A stretch of 64,000 nt of DNA from JADJWR01 sp964610575. Its GTDB lineage: Bacteria > Pseudomonadota > Gammaproteobacteria > Burkholderiales > Burkholderiaceae_F. Of this stretch, positions 29,462 through 38,907 are shown piece by piece (within the stretch, counting starts at the first letter, position 1; the number at the start of each line of letters is the position of its first letter). The translations under genes were made by a program, and so were the position numbers. Below the pieces are notes generated by a model. The model did not search any database, had not been told where the DNA came from, and saw only the letters and a list, made by a program, of their open reading frames with translations. The DNA is taken from NCBI GenBank assembly GCA_964610575.1, contig CAZSYX010000010.1, positions 1-64,000 on the forward strand, read 5' to 3'.

Positions 29462-29467
29462 TATAAT
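29462..29467 (+). promoter_or_regulatory. Likely -10 box of the WrbA-like gene
   Basis: A perfect TATAAT lies 28 bp before the GTG start of the flavoprotein gene, in a 42-bp divergent gap where AT-rich sequence is rare. No good -35 box is seen 17 bp upstream (AAAGAG), so this may be an extended or activator-dependent promoter. Confidence 0.4.
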
Positions 29468-29495
29468 TGGCCGCTCCGATAATAGCGACCTCGCC

Positions 29496-30095
29496 GTGTC
29501 CGCCAGCATCGACATCCTCGTCCTTTACTACTCGCGCCACGGCGCAACGCGGCGCCTCGCCGAGCTCGTCGCGCAGGGCATCGATTCGGTGCCAGGCGCT
29601 GCAGCGCGCCTGCGCACCGTGCCGCCGGTGGCGCCCGCCACCGAGATCGCCGCGCCGCCGGTGCCACCGGAAGGCAGCCCCTATGTCGAGCTGACCGACC
29701 TCGAGCAGTGCGCCGGCCTGGCGCTCGGCTCGCCGACACGATTCGGCAACATGGCCGCGCCGCTGAAGCACTTCATCGACAGCACCGCCGGGCTGTGGCT
29801 GTCGGGCGCGCTCGCTGGCAAGCCGGCGGCGCTGTTCACCTCGACCAACTCGCTGCACGGTGGCCAGGAGTCGACGCTGCTGTCGATGATGCTGCCTCTC
29901 CTGCACCACGGCATGCTGATCGTCGGCCTGCCCTACACCGAGCCGGATCTGAACGAGACATCGAGCGGCGGCACGCCGTACGGCGCCAGCCATCACGCGC
30001 GCCTGTCCCAGCAGCCAGTCACCGCCGAGGAAGGACGCCTGGCCACTGCGCTCGGCAAGCGCCTGGCGTGGGCGGCATTGAAGCTGCGCGGATGA
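29496..30095 (+). CDS. WrbA-like NAD(P)H:quinone oxidoreductase (flavodoxin fold)
   Basis: A 199-aa flavodoxin-fold protein. FMN-binding loops are YYSRHGATRRLAEL, SPTRFGNMAAPLKHF and FTSTNSLHGGQESTLL, and GGTPYGASHHA is family-typical. WrbA enzymes reduce quinones by two electrons to avoid oxidative stress. No ATG fits; the GTG at 29496 gives the right N-terminus (SASIDILVLYYSRHG). Its stop overlaps the next start in ATGA. Confidence 0.9.
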   Translation: MSASIDILVLYYSRHGATRRLAELVAQGIDSVPGAAARLRTVPPVAPATEIAAPPVPPEGSPYVELTDLEQCAGLALGSPTRFGNMAAPLKHFIDSTAGLWLSGALAGKPAALFTSTNSLHGGQESTLLSMMLPLLHHGMLIVGLPYTEPDLNETSSGGTPYGASHHARLSQQPVTAEEGRLATALGKRLAWAALKLRG

Positions 30096-30472
30096 GCGCG
30101 CACACGCTGTTTCCCGCACAGCGGGCGGCCTGGCGAGTCGCGGCGGCAAGCTGGCTGGCGCTGATCGCGCTCGCCGTCTCGTGGGAGTGGCTGCTGGCGC
30201 CGCTGCGCCCTGGCGGCTCGTGGCTCGTGCTCAAGGCCCTGCCACTGCTGCTGCCGCTGCGCGGCGTGCTGCGCGGCGACGTGAAGGTCATGCAGTGGGC
30301 GCTGCTGCTGGTGCTCGTGTACATCGCCGAAGGCAGCGTGCGGGCGGTGGACGCGCCGCCCGCCGGAGCGATGGCGATGGTCGAGATCGCGCTCGGACTG
30401 GCGTTCTTCGCCGCCGCAATCGTCTACCTGCGGCCGTTCAAGAAGGCGGCGCGCGCAAGGACACGGAAATGA
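30092..30472 (+). CDS. DUF2069 membrane protein
   Basis: A 126-aa protein with about four membrane spans and a basic C-terminus (KKAARARTRK). The LKALPLLLPLRGVLRGD stretch is typical of DUF2069, a small proteobacterial family without known function, often next to wrbA as here. Overlaps of 4 bp on both sides place it in a three-gene operon. Confidence 0.86.
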   Translation: MSAHTLFPAQRAAWRVAAASWLALIALAVSWEWLLAPLRPGGSWLVLKALPLLLPLRGVLRGDVKVMQWALLLVLVYIAEGSVRAVDAPPAGAMAMVEIALGLAFFAAAIVYLRPFKKAARARTRK

Positions 30473-31869
30473 ACCTGCTGCAGGCACTGGCCGCCGCGGT
30501 CGGCAAGGCAAACGTCCTCACCGGCGACGACGCCGCACCGTACCTGACCGACTGGCGCAAGCGCTACATCGGCCGAGCGCTGGCGGTCGTGCGGCCGGCG
30601 AGCACGGCGGAAGTGGCGGCGATCGTCCGCGCCTGCGTCGAGGCGCGCACGCCGATGGTCCCGCAGGGCGGCAATACCGGGCTGGTCGGCGGCGGCACGC
30701 CGGACGCCTCGGGTGAGGCGGTCGTCATCAGCCTGCAGCGGATGAACCGCGTGCGGTCGATCGACATCGCCAACGACACCATCACCGTCGAAGCCGGATG
30801 CGTTCTCGAGGCAGTGCAGCAGGCAGCGCACGAGCGCGGGCGACTGTTCCCGCTCAGCCTCGCCGCCGAGGGCAGCGCGACGATCGGCGGCAACCTTGCC
30901 ACCAACGCCGGTGGCGTGCAGGTGCTGCGCTACGGCAACGCGCGCGACCTGACGCTCGGGCTGGAGGTCGTGCTGGCCAGCGGCGACATCTGGGATGGCC
31001 TGCGCGGCCTGCGCAAGGACAACACCGGCTACGACCTCAAGCACCTGTTCATCGGCGCCGAGGGCACGCTCGGCGTGATCACCGCGGCGACGCTGAAGCT
31101 CTATCCGCTGCCGGCGGCCCAGATGACGGCGCTGGCTGCCGCGCCTTCGCTGGCGGCGGCGACCCGGCTGCTCGAACGTGCGCGCGCGGCCGCCGGCGCC
31201 GCGCTGACCGCCTTCGAGGTAATGGGCCGGATCACCCTGCAGCATGCCGTCGAGACGCTGCCGCGGCTCCGCATGCCGCTGCCGCTGGCACAGCCGTGGT
31301 ACGCGTTGCTCGAGCTATCCGACACTGAAGGAGAGGAACACGCCACCAAGGTCTTCGAGCGCATCCTCGCCGACGCACTCGACGATGGCGACATCGTCGA
31401 TGCGGCCGTGGCCCGCTCGCTGGCCGAGGCGCGGGCGCTCTGGCAGCTGCGCGAGGGCATTCCCGAAGCGCACGCCAAACGCGGCGGCAACGTCAAGCAC
31501 GACATCTCGCTGCCGGTGTCGTGCATCGCCGAGTTCGTCGAGTCGACCGACGCCGCGCTGCGCAGCCGTTTCGCCTGGATCGAACCGATCGTCTTCGGCC
31601 ATCTCGGCGACGGCAACCTGCACTACAACATGGGCACCGTGGCCGGCACGCCGATCGACGTCGCCTTCGCCCATGAAAAGGAGATCAATGACGCGGTCAA
31701 CGACGCCGTGCACGCGCGCGGCGGCTCGATCAGTGCCGAACACGGCCTCGGCCAACTTAAGCGCGAGGCGATCACCCGCTACAAACCGGCGCTCGAACTC
31801 GAACTGATGCGGCGAATCAAGCGTGCGCTCGACCCGCTCGGGCTGATGAATCCCGGCAAGGTCATCTGA
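30469..31869 (+). CDS. GlcD-like FAD-binding 2-hydroxyacid dehydrogenase
   Basis: A 466-aa flavoprotein of the D-lactate/D-2-hydroxyglutarate/glycolate oxidase group. The FAD-binding domain shows PQGGNTGLVGGG and GGNLATNAGGVQVLRYGN; the C-terminal domain has FGHLGDGNLHYN and EHGLGQLKRE with likely metal-binding His. Substrate is not clear; D-lactate and D-2-hydroxyglutarate are both possible. Start ATG at 30469 overlaps the DUF2069 stop. Confidence 0.9.
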   Translation: MNLLQALAAAVGKANVLTGDDAAPYLTDWRKRYIGRALAVVRPASTAEVAAIVRACVEARTPMVPQGGNTGLVGGGTPDASGEAVVISLQRMNRVRSIDIANDTITVEAGCVLEAVQQAAHERGRLFPLSLAAEGSATIGGNLATNAGGVQVLRYGNARDLTLGLEVVLASGDIWDGLRGLRKDNTGYDLKHLFIGAEGTLGVITAATLKLYPLPAAQMTALAAAPSLAAATRLLERARAAAGAALTAFEVMGRITLQHAVETLPRLRMPLPLAQPWYALLELSDTEGEEHATKVFERILADALDDGDIVDAAVARSLAEARALWQLREGIPEAHAKRGGNVKHDISLPVSCIAEFVESTDAALRSRFAWIEPIVFGHLGDGNLHYNMGTVAGTPIDVAFAHEKEINDAVNDAVHARGGSISAEHGLGQLKREAITRYKPALELELMRRIKRALDPLGLMNPGKVI

Positions 31870-31993
31870 GCCGCTTTCACGATCGCTTCCCGAGCGCGCT
31901 AGTCCGGTCGGCGCAAGAGGAAGATTCACGTCGTTTGGCTCTTGGGTTCGCCACCCGCGCTGGGTAGACTGGCCTCGCTATCGGGACCGACCC

Positions 31994-32452
31994 ATGCGCT
32001 TCGCCACCGCCGCCCTCGCCTTCATCGCCCTGCTCGCCGCCGGCGTCGCGCGCGATGCGTCGGCGATCGTCCGCTGCGAGTCCGCCGACGGCAAGGTCAC
32101 GTACTCGAACAGCGACTGCCCGCCGAACACCAAGCTGGTCCGCAAGATCGAACCCTCGCCGCCGGTCGTCGTGCACGACAACGTGCGCCCGGCCGCGAAA
32201 GCAGGCGAAACGCGGCCGCCTGCCAAGGTGGAGCCGTCCCGCGCCCGCCGCACCGAGGACCCGGTGCAGATCGACGAGGAACTGAATGCGCAGCTCGCCG
32301 AGCAGCGGCGCGAGTGCGAGGCGCGCACCCGCGAGCTGCAGCGGCTGCAGGACGACGTCAATGCCGCGCTGCCTGCAAACCGCGCCTCGGCCGAACTGGC
32401 GCTGCGCCGCGCCCAGGACGAGTACAAGGCGCTTTGCCCGCGGCAGCGATGA
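31994..32452 (+). CDS. DUF4124-like exported protein, copy 1
   Basis: A 152-aa protein with a signal peptide (MRFATAALAFIALLAAGVA) and then the DUF4124-like motif IVRCESADGKVTYSNSDCPP, with two Cys that could form a disulfide. The rest is charged and helical (EELNAQLAEQRRECEARTR). DUF4124 proteins are periplasmic and of unknown role. It is followed, with a 4-bp overlap, by a paralogue of the same length. GC-rich, no defects seen. Confidence 0.8.
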   Translation: MRFATAALAFIALLAAGVARDASAIVRCESADGKVTYSNSDCPPNTKLVRKIEPSPPVVVHDNVRPAAKAGETRPPAKVEPSRARRTEDPVQIDEELNAQLAEQRRECEARTRELQRLQDDVNAALPANRASAELALRRAQDEYKALCPRQR

Positions 32453-32907
32453 ACCGCCCCCATCCGCTGCTCGCCGCACTGCTGGCGCTGGCGACACCGG
32501 CCATCGCGCAGGACGTGCAGCGCTGCGAAGGCGCCGACGGCAAGGTCAGCTACGCCAACAACGCCTGCCCGCCCGGCACTACCGCGGTTCGCGCGCTGCC
32601 GCCCGCCGGCACGCCGAACGCCGCCGATCAGAAGGCCGCTCAGCAGAGGGCGCAGCAGGCCCTGCGCAGCGCCGCGGCGCTCGACCGCGCCCGCCAGGCC
32701 GAGGAGGAACGCGCGGCCCGCGAACAAGAGCAGCTCCTGGCCAAGGCAAGGAAACAGGAGACGCAGTGCCGCCGTCTGCTGACCAGCCTTCGGCACGCGC
32801 AGGAAGATCTCGCCAGCGCCCGGCCACAAAAACGGACCGAGGCGCAACGCCGGGTCGCGCGCGCCGAGGATCTGTACCTCGAGGACTGCGGACCGCGGAA
32901 GAACTAG
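32449..32907 (+). CDS. DUF4124-like exported protein, copy 2
   Basis: A second 152-aa exported protein. The signal peptide (MNRPHPLLAALLALATPAIA) is followed by VQRCEGADGKVSYANNACPP, clearly the same motif as copy 1, and then a long helical, Glu/Arg-rich coiled-coil. The start overlaps the copy 1 stop in ATGA. The pair likely arose by tandem duplication. The stop codon lies inside a long perfect palindrome. Confidence 0.8.
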   Translation: MNRPHPLLAALLALATPAIAQDVQRCEGADGKVSYANNACPPGTTAVRALPPAGTPNAADQKAAQQRAQQALRSAAALDRARQAEEERAAREQEQLLAKARKQETQCRRLLTSLRHAQEDLASARPQKRTEAQRRVARAEDLYLEDCGPRKN

Positions 32908-32951
32908 ACACCATGGTCGCCCGCCAAGGCGCGGGCGACCATGGTGTCTAG
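32904..32951. terminator. Long perfect palindrome between convergent genes
   Basis: A perfect 21-bp inverted repeat (32904-32924 with 32931-32951) with a 6-nt loop CAAGGC lies between the DUF4124 copy 2 and dusA stop codons. Its left arm contains the TAG stop of copy 2. Both strands can form the same hairpin, so a bidirectional terminator is the simplest reading. There is no T-run, which is unusual for an intrinsic terminator. Confidence 0.7.
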
Positions 32952-32956
32952 CGGGC

Positions 32957-33997
<1,041 letters not shown>

Positions 33998-34058
33998 CGC
34001 GCGGCAGGCGTGCTCGCCATCGGCCCGCCAGCAAGGCGGACCCCACAGAGGAAGAATT

Positions 34059-34736
34059 ATGCGACGAGACGATCACCATGCCTCGCACGCCGGCGTTGCG
34101 CGCGCAGAGCTGGCGGAGGCACCGCCCGCAGCGGAAGAACGCGACAGGGGCGAGATCGGCGCGCTGCAGGCCCTGCGCGAGAGGATCGCCTTCCTGCGCG
34201 GATTCGTCGCCCGTCCCGAGCAGGTCGGCTCGGTGATCCCCAGTTCGCATGTGCTCGAGCAGCGGCTCGTGCGCAGCGCGCGCCTGCTGCACGCACGTTG
34301 CTTGGTTGAACTCGGCCCGGGCACCGGCGGCACGACGCGCGCCTTCCTCCGTGCGATGCCGGCAACCGCGCACCTGCTGGCAATTGAACTGAACGAGGAC
34401 TTCGCCGCTCGCCTGCGGGCATCGATCCGCGACCCGCGGCTCACCGTCGTTCATGGCAGCGCCGAGTTCATCGACCGCGTCCTCACCGAGCACGGTCTGC
34501 CGGCGCCGGATGCGGTCATTTCCGGCATCCCTTTCTCGACCATGCCGCGCGAGGTCGCCGACCGCATCGCCGCCGAGATCGCGCGCGTGCTGGCGCCGGG
34601 CGGGCGCTTCGTCGCCTACCAGGTTCGCCCGCACGTGGCCGACTATGCGAGCCCGTACCTCGGCCAGGCGCGCAAGGAGTGGGAAGTGATCAACATTCCG
34701 CCGGTGCGCGTGTTCACCTGGACCCGCGGCGGCTGA
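34059..34736 (+). CDS. Phospholipid N-methyltransferase-like protein
   Basis: A 225-aa SAM-dependent methyltransferase. The SAM loop is LVELGPGTGGTTRAFL, followed by the acidic strand LAIELNEDF. The overall pattern (RPEQVGSVIPSSHVLEQRL; NIPPVRVFTW at the end) resembles PmtA-type enzymes that methylate phosphatidylethanolamine, and also the rRNA adenine methylase fold. The ATG at 34059 has AGAGGAAG upstream and is preferred to earlier frame starts. Single-gene unit. Confidence 0.8.
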   Translation: MRRDDHHASHAGVARAELAEAPPAAEERDRGEIGALQALRERIAFLRGFVARPEQVGSVIPSSHVLEQRLVRSARLLHARCLVELGPGTGGTTRAFLRAMPATAHLLAIELNEDFAARLRASIRDPRLTVVHGSAEFIDRVLTEHGLPAPDAVISGIPFSTMPREVADRIAAEIARVLAPGGRFVAYQVRPHVADYASPYLGQARKEWEVINIPPVRVFTWTRGG

Positions 34737-34762
34737 GGACCCTCATCGGCAACCAGCGGCGG

Positions 34763-34987
34763 CTACTCGATGCCGATCAACCACTGGATGACCTGCTTGG
34801 CGATGAAGCCGAGGATACCGAAGGCAAGCACGAAGAACAGGATGAAGGTGCCGAAGCGGCCGGCCTTCGAGTCGCGCGCCAGCTTGAAGACGATGAACAG
34901 CATGAACGCGATGAACGCGCCCACGCCCCAGGTCATGCCGAATTCGGCGACCTGAGCTTCGGTCAGGCCGAAGGGTGCGGATTGCAT
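34763..34987 (-). CDS. DUF2788 small membrane protein
   Basis: A 74-aa protein with two membrane spans (WGVGAFIAFMLFIVFKLA and FGTFILFFVLAFGILGFIA). The N-terminus MQSAPFGLTEAQVAEFGMTW fits DUF2788, a betaproteobacterial family of unknown function. It lies 8 bp after the DUF2189 gene stop and is probably co-transcribed with it. Confidence 0.78.
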   Translation of the reverse strand: MQSAPFGLTEAQVAEFGMTWGVGAFIAFMLFIVFKLARDSKAGRFGTFILFFVLAFGILGFIAKQVIQWLIGIE

Positions 34988-34995
34988 CGCCGGCC

Positions 34996-35787
34996 TCAGA
35001 TACGCGGCGGTAACCGCTCCACATCGAGCACGTCGCGATAGGCGTGCCAGCTTGCGTGCCCGATTACCGGCACCGCAAACACGAAGCCGATCATCAGCGT
35101 CGCCATCGACGCCGCGGTTGCCAGCAGGATCAGCACCGCCCACAACGCCATCGGCGCCGGGTTGTCGCCGACCGCGCGCACGCTGGCGAGCAGCGCGGCG
35201 CGGAGGCTGAGTCGGCGTTCGAGCAGCAGCGGCGCCGAGACGACGGTCAGCGAGAACACCAGCGCCGCGCCGAGCCCGCCGGCCAGCAGCCAGAGAAAGA
35301 ACAGCCAGCCGCCCTGCCCGGCGACCGCATAACGAAGGAAGCGCAGCGGCGAGTCGAGCGGCACCGGGACGAACAGCTTGAAGAGCAGCGCCGAGACGAG
35401 CACCCACGCCGTCGACGCAACGAAGAGCAGCAGCCCGAGCGCCACCAGCGGCCGCGTGCCACGCCGCCAGGCCTCGATGGCATGGCGGAGCCGCGGCCGC
35501 TCGCCAGCCGCGACGCGGCGGCTCAGTTCATACAGTCCCGTGCACAGGACCGGCCCGACCAGCAGGAAGCCGGTCAGCGCGCCGGGCATCAGCGGCAAGG
35601 CGTGCAGCGTCAAGGTCAGCACGGCAAGTCCGCCGATGGCGACGATCAGCCCGTGCAGCACGCTCGGCCCGAAGCAGGCGTGCAGGTCGCGCCAGCCCTG
35701 GCGCAGCCATGCAAACGGCCGCGTGAACGCGATCTCGCGCACCGTGGGCAGTGCCTCGCTCGACGAATCGGCGGCGCTTGGACTCAT
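34996..35787 (-). CDS. DUF2189 membrane protein
   Basis: A 263-aa protein with about six membrane spans. The N-terminal region (VREIAFTRPFAWLRQGWRDL) and GFVFAVPVIGHASWHAYRD near the end are typical of DUF2189. These proteins are inner-membrane proteins of unknown function. It forms a pair with the DUF2788 gene. Confidence 0.85.
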   Translation of the reverse strand: MSPSAADSSSEALPTVREIAFTRPFAWLRQGWRDLHACFGPSVLHGLIVAIGGLAVLTLTLHALPLMPGALTGFLLVGPVLCTGLYELSRRVAAGERPRLRHAIEAWRRGTRPLVALGLLLFVASTAWVLVSALLFKLFVPVPLDSPLRFLRYAVAGQGGWLFFLWLLAGGLGAALVFSLTVVSAPLLLERRLSLRAALLASVRAVGDNPAPMALWAVLILLATAASMATLMIGFVFAVPVIGHASWHAYRDVLDVERLPPRI

Positions 35788-35880
35788 GCGCGCATTATCG
35801 TCGAGCGTGGCGGCGGCACGCCGGCATGAGGAGCGGACGCGCCGACCCAGCCGTGCAGATCGATCGTCCTGACACGCCGG

Positions 35881-36291
35881 CTAGCGCGGCCAGGGCGGCC
35901 CTTTCAGTTCGACCGTGTTGCCGTCGGGATCGGTGACGTAGATCGACGGCCCGGACCCTTCCGCGCCGAAGCGCGAGGCCGTCTCGCCGGCCGCAATGCC
36001 GTGCACCGCCAGGTGGGCGCGAATTGCCGGTTCGTCGAACGGCTCGAGACGCAGGCAAAGGTGGTCGAGGTTGTGCCCCTCCGCACCCGGCGCCGCGCCG
36101 CCGGAACGGCCGAGCGGACCGTCGACCGGGATCAGGTCGATCAGCGAGCGGCCCGCGCGCAGCTGCACGAGACCGATCTCGTCCTGCTTGCGTTCGACGG
36201 TGCAGCCGAGCGCAAGGCAGTAGAAATCGAGCATCGCCTGCAGGTCGCGCACGCGCAGCACCAGGTGGTCGATTTCGCGGATCCGGATCAT
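35881..36291 (-). CDS. VOC family (glyoxalase-like) protein
   Basis: A 136-aa vicinal-oxygen-chelate protein. It has two beta-alpha-beta units; His in REIDHLVLRV, His in NLDHLCLRL and Glu in GNTVELKG could bind a metal. The pattern IYVTDPDGNTVEL is standard. The substrate is not known. Its start overlaps the upstream monooxygenase-like gene in ATGA. Confidence 0.85.
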   Translation of the reverse strand: MIRIREIDHLVLRVRDLQAMLDFYCLALGCTVERKQDEIGLVQLRAGRSLIDLIPVDGPLGRSGGAAPGAEGHNLDHLCLRLEPFDEPAIRAHLAVHGIAAGETASRFGAEGSGPSIYVTDPDGNTVELKGPPWPR

Positions 36292-36629
36292 CGGCGGATG
36301 CTCTGCGACGCCGGCGCCAGGGCCTCGAACTCGGAGAAGATCTCCCGCGCCTCGGGCACGCCGGCGATCGGCACGCAGTCGCAGGCGGCGCCGAACTCGG
36401 CCCACAGCGACTGAACGGCGGGGTTGCTGTGCGCCCGCTCGATCGCCGCCGTCGACAGCCACTCGAAGACCTCGACCACCGTGCCATCGACGGCGCGCAT
36501 CACGTGCGCCGGGCGCTCGGTGATCAGCCCCTCGGCGCGCAGCACCGGCATGTGCTTGCCGACGGCGGCGAGCACATGCCGCCGCATTGCCGGCTTCGGC
36601 CGGTAGACGGCGATGACGAATCGGCCCAT
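36288..36629 (-). CDS. Small dimeric alpha/beta-barrel (ABM-like) protein
   Basis: A 113-aa protein beginning MGRFVIAVYRPKPAMRRHVL. The size and the VVEVFEWLSTAAIERAHSNP segment suggest the antibiotic-biosynthesis-monooxygenase-like fold; I see no conserved catalytic residue to support an enzyme claim. It is coupled to the VOC gene. The 88 bp before it (downstream of the next operon) show no clear terminator. Confidence 0.6.
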   Translation of the reverse strand: MGRFVIAVYRPKPAMRRHVLAAVGKHMPVLRAEGLITERPAHVMRAVDGTVVEVFEWLSTAAIERAHSNPAVQSLWAEFGAACDCVPIAGVPEAREIFSEFEALAPASQSIRR

Positions 36630-36717
36630 GGTCGCCCCCGCTACTTTTCAACAGCGGCGATTCTGCACCCGCGGGCGACGCCTCGGCATCCGAGCCGGCA
36701 GCCAGGGGCGGTTCGCG

Positions 36718-37797
36718 TCAAGAGGGCAGGAAGTCGACCGGCCAGGTGACGGTCATCACCTCGACATCCTTGGCGCCGAAATCGAACTGGCGGATGCGTG
36801 CCAGCAGCTTGCTTTCCAGCTCCGCCGCCTTCAGTTCGCTCGACACCAGGCGCAGTTCGGCGATCGCCCCGCTCGGCGCAATCTTCAGTTCGAGCACGAT
36901 CTTGCCCTGCAGCGTCGGATCCTCGCGCAGGGCGCGGTTGTAAAGCGCGTAGATCGCCCCCTTGTTGCGCTCGAAAACCAGCCGGATCTCCTCGATCGAG
37001 CGCGACGCCTTGCCGCTGCCGCTGCGCTGCACCGTGCCGCCCGCGCCCTTGCCGCTGCCGCCTGCTCCGCCTCCGGCGACCGCGCCCCCACCGCCGTAGC
37101 CACCGCCTCCGCCGCCACCCGCCACGCCTTCGACCAAGGTGGTGGCGCGTCCGGCAAGCCCGCCGCCGCCGGTGTCGCGGCTGTAGGCCGCCGAGTTGAT
37201 GCCGCCGCTGCCGCGGGTGGCGTTCGACGTGATCAGCGCGCGTGTCGGAATGCCCTGCTCGACACCGGCGCCCACACCGGGCCCTGTGCCGCTGCCCACC
37301 CCCGGTCCCGGCCTGATGTCCTTCTGCAACTGCACGGCGACTGGCGCGCCGCGGATCTCGGCCAGTTCGTTGGCCATGGCCAGCAGACCGACGCCGGCCG
37401 CCTTGCGTCGAGCCTCGCCGACTTCGCCCGGTGGCTTGTTCGGCTGCGGCCGTCGCGCCTCGGGCACCGGCACCTTGGCGGGTTCGGCCTTGCTGGGCTC
37501 GAGCTTTGGCGCGTCGGACCTGCGGTCATCCGCTTCGGCGAGCTTCGTTTTTGTCTCGGCAGGCCGGGGAAGCGTTGCCTGCGGCAGCGGACGATCGAGC
37601 AGCAGCTTCGCCATCGGCGGGGGCAGCTCCTGCGGTTTGCTGCGGTCGGGCTCACGTACCGGCAGCCAGGGCATTGCCAGCGCGAGCGCCAGGCAGATGC
37701 CCAGCGTGCGCGCCAGGATGCGGCGGAAGCGCTCCTCGTCGGCGCGGTAGCCTGACCACGGCAGGACGCCAGGCGGAAAGGCGATGGCGGCGCTCAT
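36718..37797 (-). CDS. AgmX/PglI C-terminal domain protein (TonB-like)
   Basis: A 359-aa inner-membrane protein. A short cytoplasmic N-terminus is followed by one span (about residues 30-46, LGICLALALAMPWLPV), a Pro/Lys-rich periplasmic stretch, a glycine-rich stretch near residue 230 (GGGGGGGYGGGG), and a C-terminal domain (IRLVFERNKGAIYALYNRAL to TVTWPVDFLPS) of the AgmX/PglI type. Such proteins work with TolQR-like motors, for example in Myxococcus gliding. It is the last gene of the 17-gene unit. The Pro-rich linker resembles TonB, so it may carry force across the periplasm. Confidence 0.82.
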   Translation of the reverse strand: MSAAIAFPPGVLPWSGYRADEERFRRILARTLGICLALALAMPWLPVREPDRSKPQELPPPMAKLLLDRPLPQATLPRPAETKTKLAEADDRRSDAPKLEPSKAEPAKVPVPEARRPQPNKPPGEVGEARRKAAGVGLLAMANELAEIRGAPVAVQLQKDIRPGPGVGSGTGPGVGAGVEQGIPTRALITSNATRGSGGINSAAYSRDTGGGGLAGRATTLVEGVAGGGGGGGYGGGGAVAGGGAGGSGKGAGGTVQRSGSGKASRSIEEIRLVFERNKGAIYALYNRALREDPTLQGKIVLELKIAPSGAIAELRLVSSELKAAELESKLLARIRQFDFGAKDVEVMTVTWPVDFLPS

Positions 37798-37799
37798 CT

Positions 37800-37867
37800 T
37801 GCCCCCTTCGCGCTACGCGCTGTCCCCCCCAGGGGGAGCAAGCGCCTTCGGAACGGCCGGGCGGCGC
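37800..37867. repeat. GC-rich intergenic repeat of the Burkholderiales type
   Basis: The 70-bp gap between the AgmX-like gene and the downstream-reading ExbD gene contains CTTCGCGCTACGCGCTG, then a C-run/G-run hairpin (CCCCCCCAGGGGG) and GCCTTCGGAACGGCCGGGCGG. I recognise this layout as a dispersed intergenic repeat common in Comamonadaceae-like genomes; a second copy was not found in this window. It may fold into hairpins and affect expression of the last gene. Confidence 0.45.
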
Positions 37868-38362
37868 TCATGACTGATCCCTGCGCTGCACCGCGAACGC
37901 CACGTTGCTGAAGTTGGCGCGGGCACAGGTCACCATCACCTTGCGCAGCAGGCGGTACGGGATGTCCTTGTCGCCCATGATCGTGATCGCCTGCCCGGCA
38001 TCGGCATTCTCCTGCCGCACCACCCGGCGGCCGGCGAGCAGGTCGAGCTCGGCCTTCAGCGGCGCGATCAGGTCGTCTTCCGAGCGCAGCACGTCCGCCA
38101 CCGCGGCAACCCGGCGTCCGTCGACGACGATGTCGGCGTCGTTGACGACCACCACCACTGTCTCCTTCGGCGCCTTCTCCGCGCTCGACAAGGGCAGCTG
38201 CACGGCTTTCGAGCTGGGCAGCACCTGCACTTCGGCCATGTTCGACAGCAGGAAGAAGATCAGGATGGTGAAGATGTCGATCAGCGCGACCAGGTTCAGG
38301 TCGACACCGGAATGATTCCGCTCGCGCCGCTCGACGCGCTTTTCCAGGGGAGATCCATTCAT
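37868..38362 (-). CDS. ExbD/TolR-like protein with conserved Asp
   Basis: A 164-aa single-span protein. The N-terminal span contains Asp29 in LNLVALIDIFTILIFFLL, matching the proton-path Asp of TolR and ExbD. The periplasmic part ends in a typical ExbD fold (AITIMGDKDIPYRLLRKVM). It would form a stator with the TolQ-like protein encoded two genes upstream. The start overlaps the stop of the second ExbD gene in ATGA. Confidence 0.92.
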   Translation of the reverse strand: MNGSPLEKRVERRERNHSGVDLNLVALIDIFTILIFFLLSNMAEVQVLPSSKAVQLPLSSAEKAPKETVVVVVNDADIVVDGRRVAAVADVLRSEDDLIAPLKAELDLLAGRRVVRQENADAGQAITIMGDKDIPYRLLRKVMVTCARANFSNVAFAVQRRDQS

Positions 38363-38859
38363 AGCCTGGCCTGCCGGGTGCGGACCGGCGCGTCGCCGAT
38401 CGAGATGTCGGGGAAGTAGTCGACGGTCACCATCCTGGCGCCCTGCACCTGCCGGCCGGCGCGCATCCGGTCCATCACCTGGACGAGCACGTCGTACGGC
38501 GTGTTCGGCTCGGCCAGCACGGTCGCCGCGGTCTGCTGCGGGAAGCGCTGCTTCAGTTGCGCCATCAGCGCGCCGAGCGCCTGGACGTCGTGGCCGCCGG
38601 AACCGGCCGGAATGCGCTCGATCAATCCGCCGATGCGGTCGCCGACCTCGAGCACGTCGGCACGGATCACCACTTCGAGCTGCAGCTCGCCGGTGAGCTT
38701 CTCCACGCCGGAGGACTGCGCCGGCAACGCCAGGTCCAGCACCGCCAGCCGCGTGAAGACGGCGCTCGACAGCAGGAACGGCACCAGCACGATGATCAGG
38801 TTGATGAACGCCGACACCTCCAGCGCCGCCGGGTGCTTGCGCAGTCGTCGCTTACGCAT
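38359..38859 (-). CDS. ExbD/TolR-like protein lacking the conserved Asp
   Basis: A 166-aa ExbD-like protein with one span and the periplasmic C-terminal domain (VLAEPNTPYDVLVQVMDRM). In the span, LEVSAFINLIIVLVPFLL has Asn20 where TolR/ExbD have the essential Asp. Everything else looks intact. The gene is between the TolQ-like gene and the Asp-containing ExbD gene, so a mixed pair of subunits is likely. The Asn could make this a structural rather than proton-carrying subunit. Confidence 0.9.
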   Translation of the reverse strand: MRKRRLRKHPAALEVSAFINLIIVLVPFLLSSAVFTRLAVLDLALPAQSSGVEKLTGELQLEVVIRADVLEVGDRIGGLIERIPAGSGGHDVQALGALMAQLKQRFPQQTAATVLAEPNTPYDVLVQVMDRMRAGRQVQGARMVTVDYFPDISIGDAPVRTRQARL

Positions 38860-38907
38860 GATTCGTTCTCCTTGGCAGCGGTGGCCGCTGCCAGCGGCTG
38901 GCTCTCG

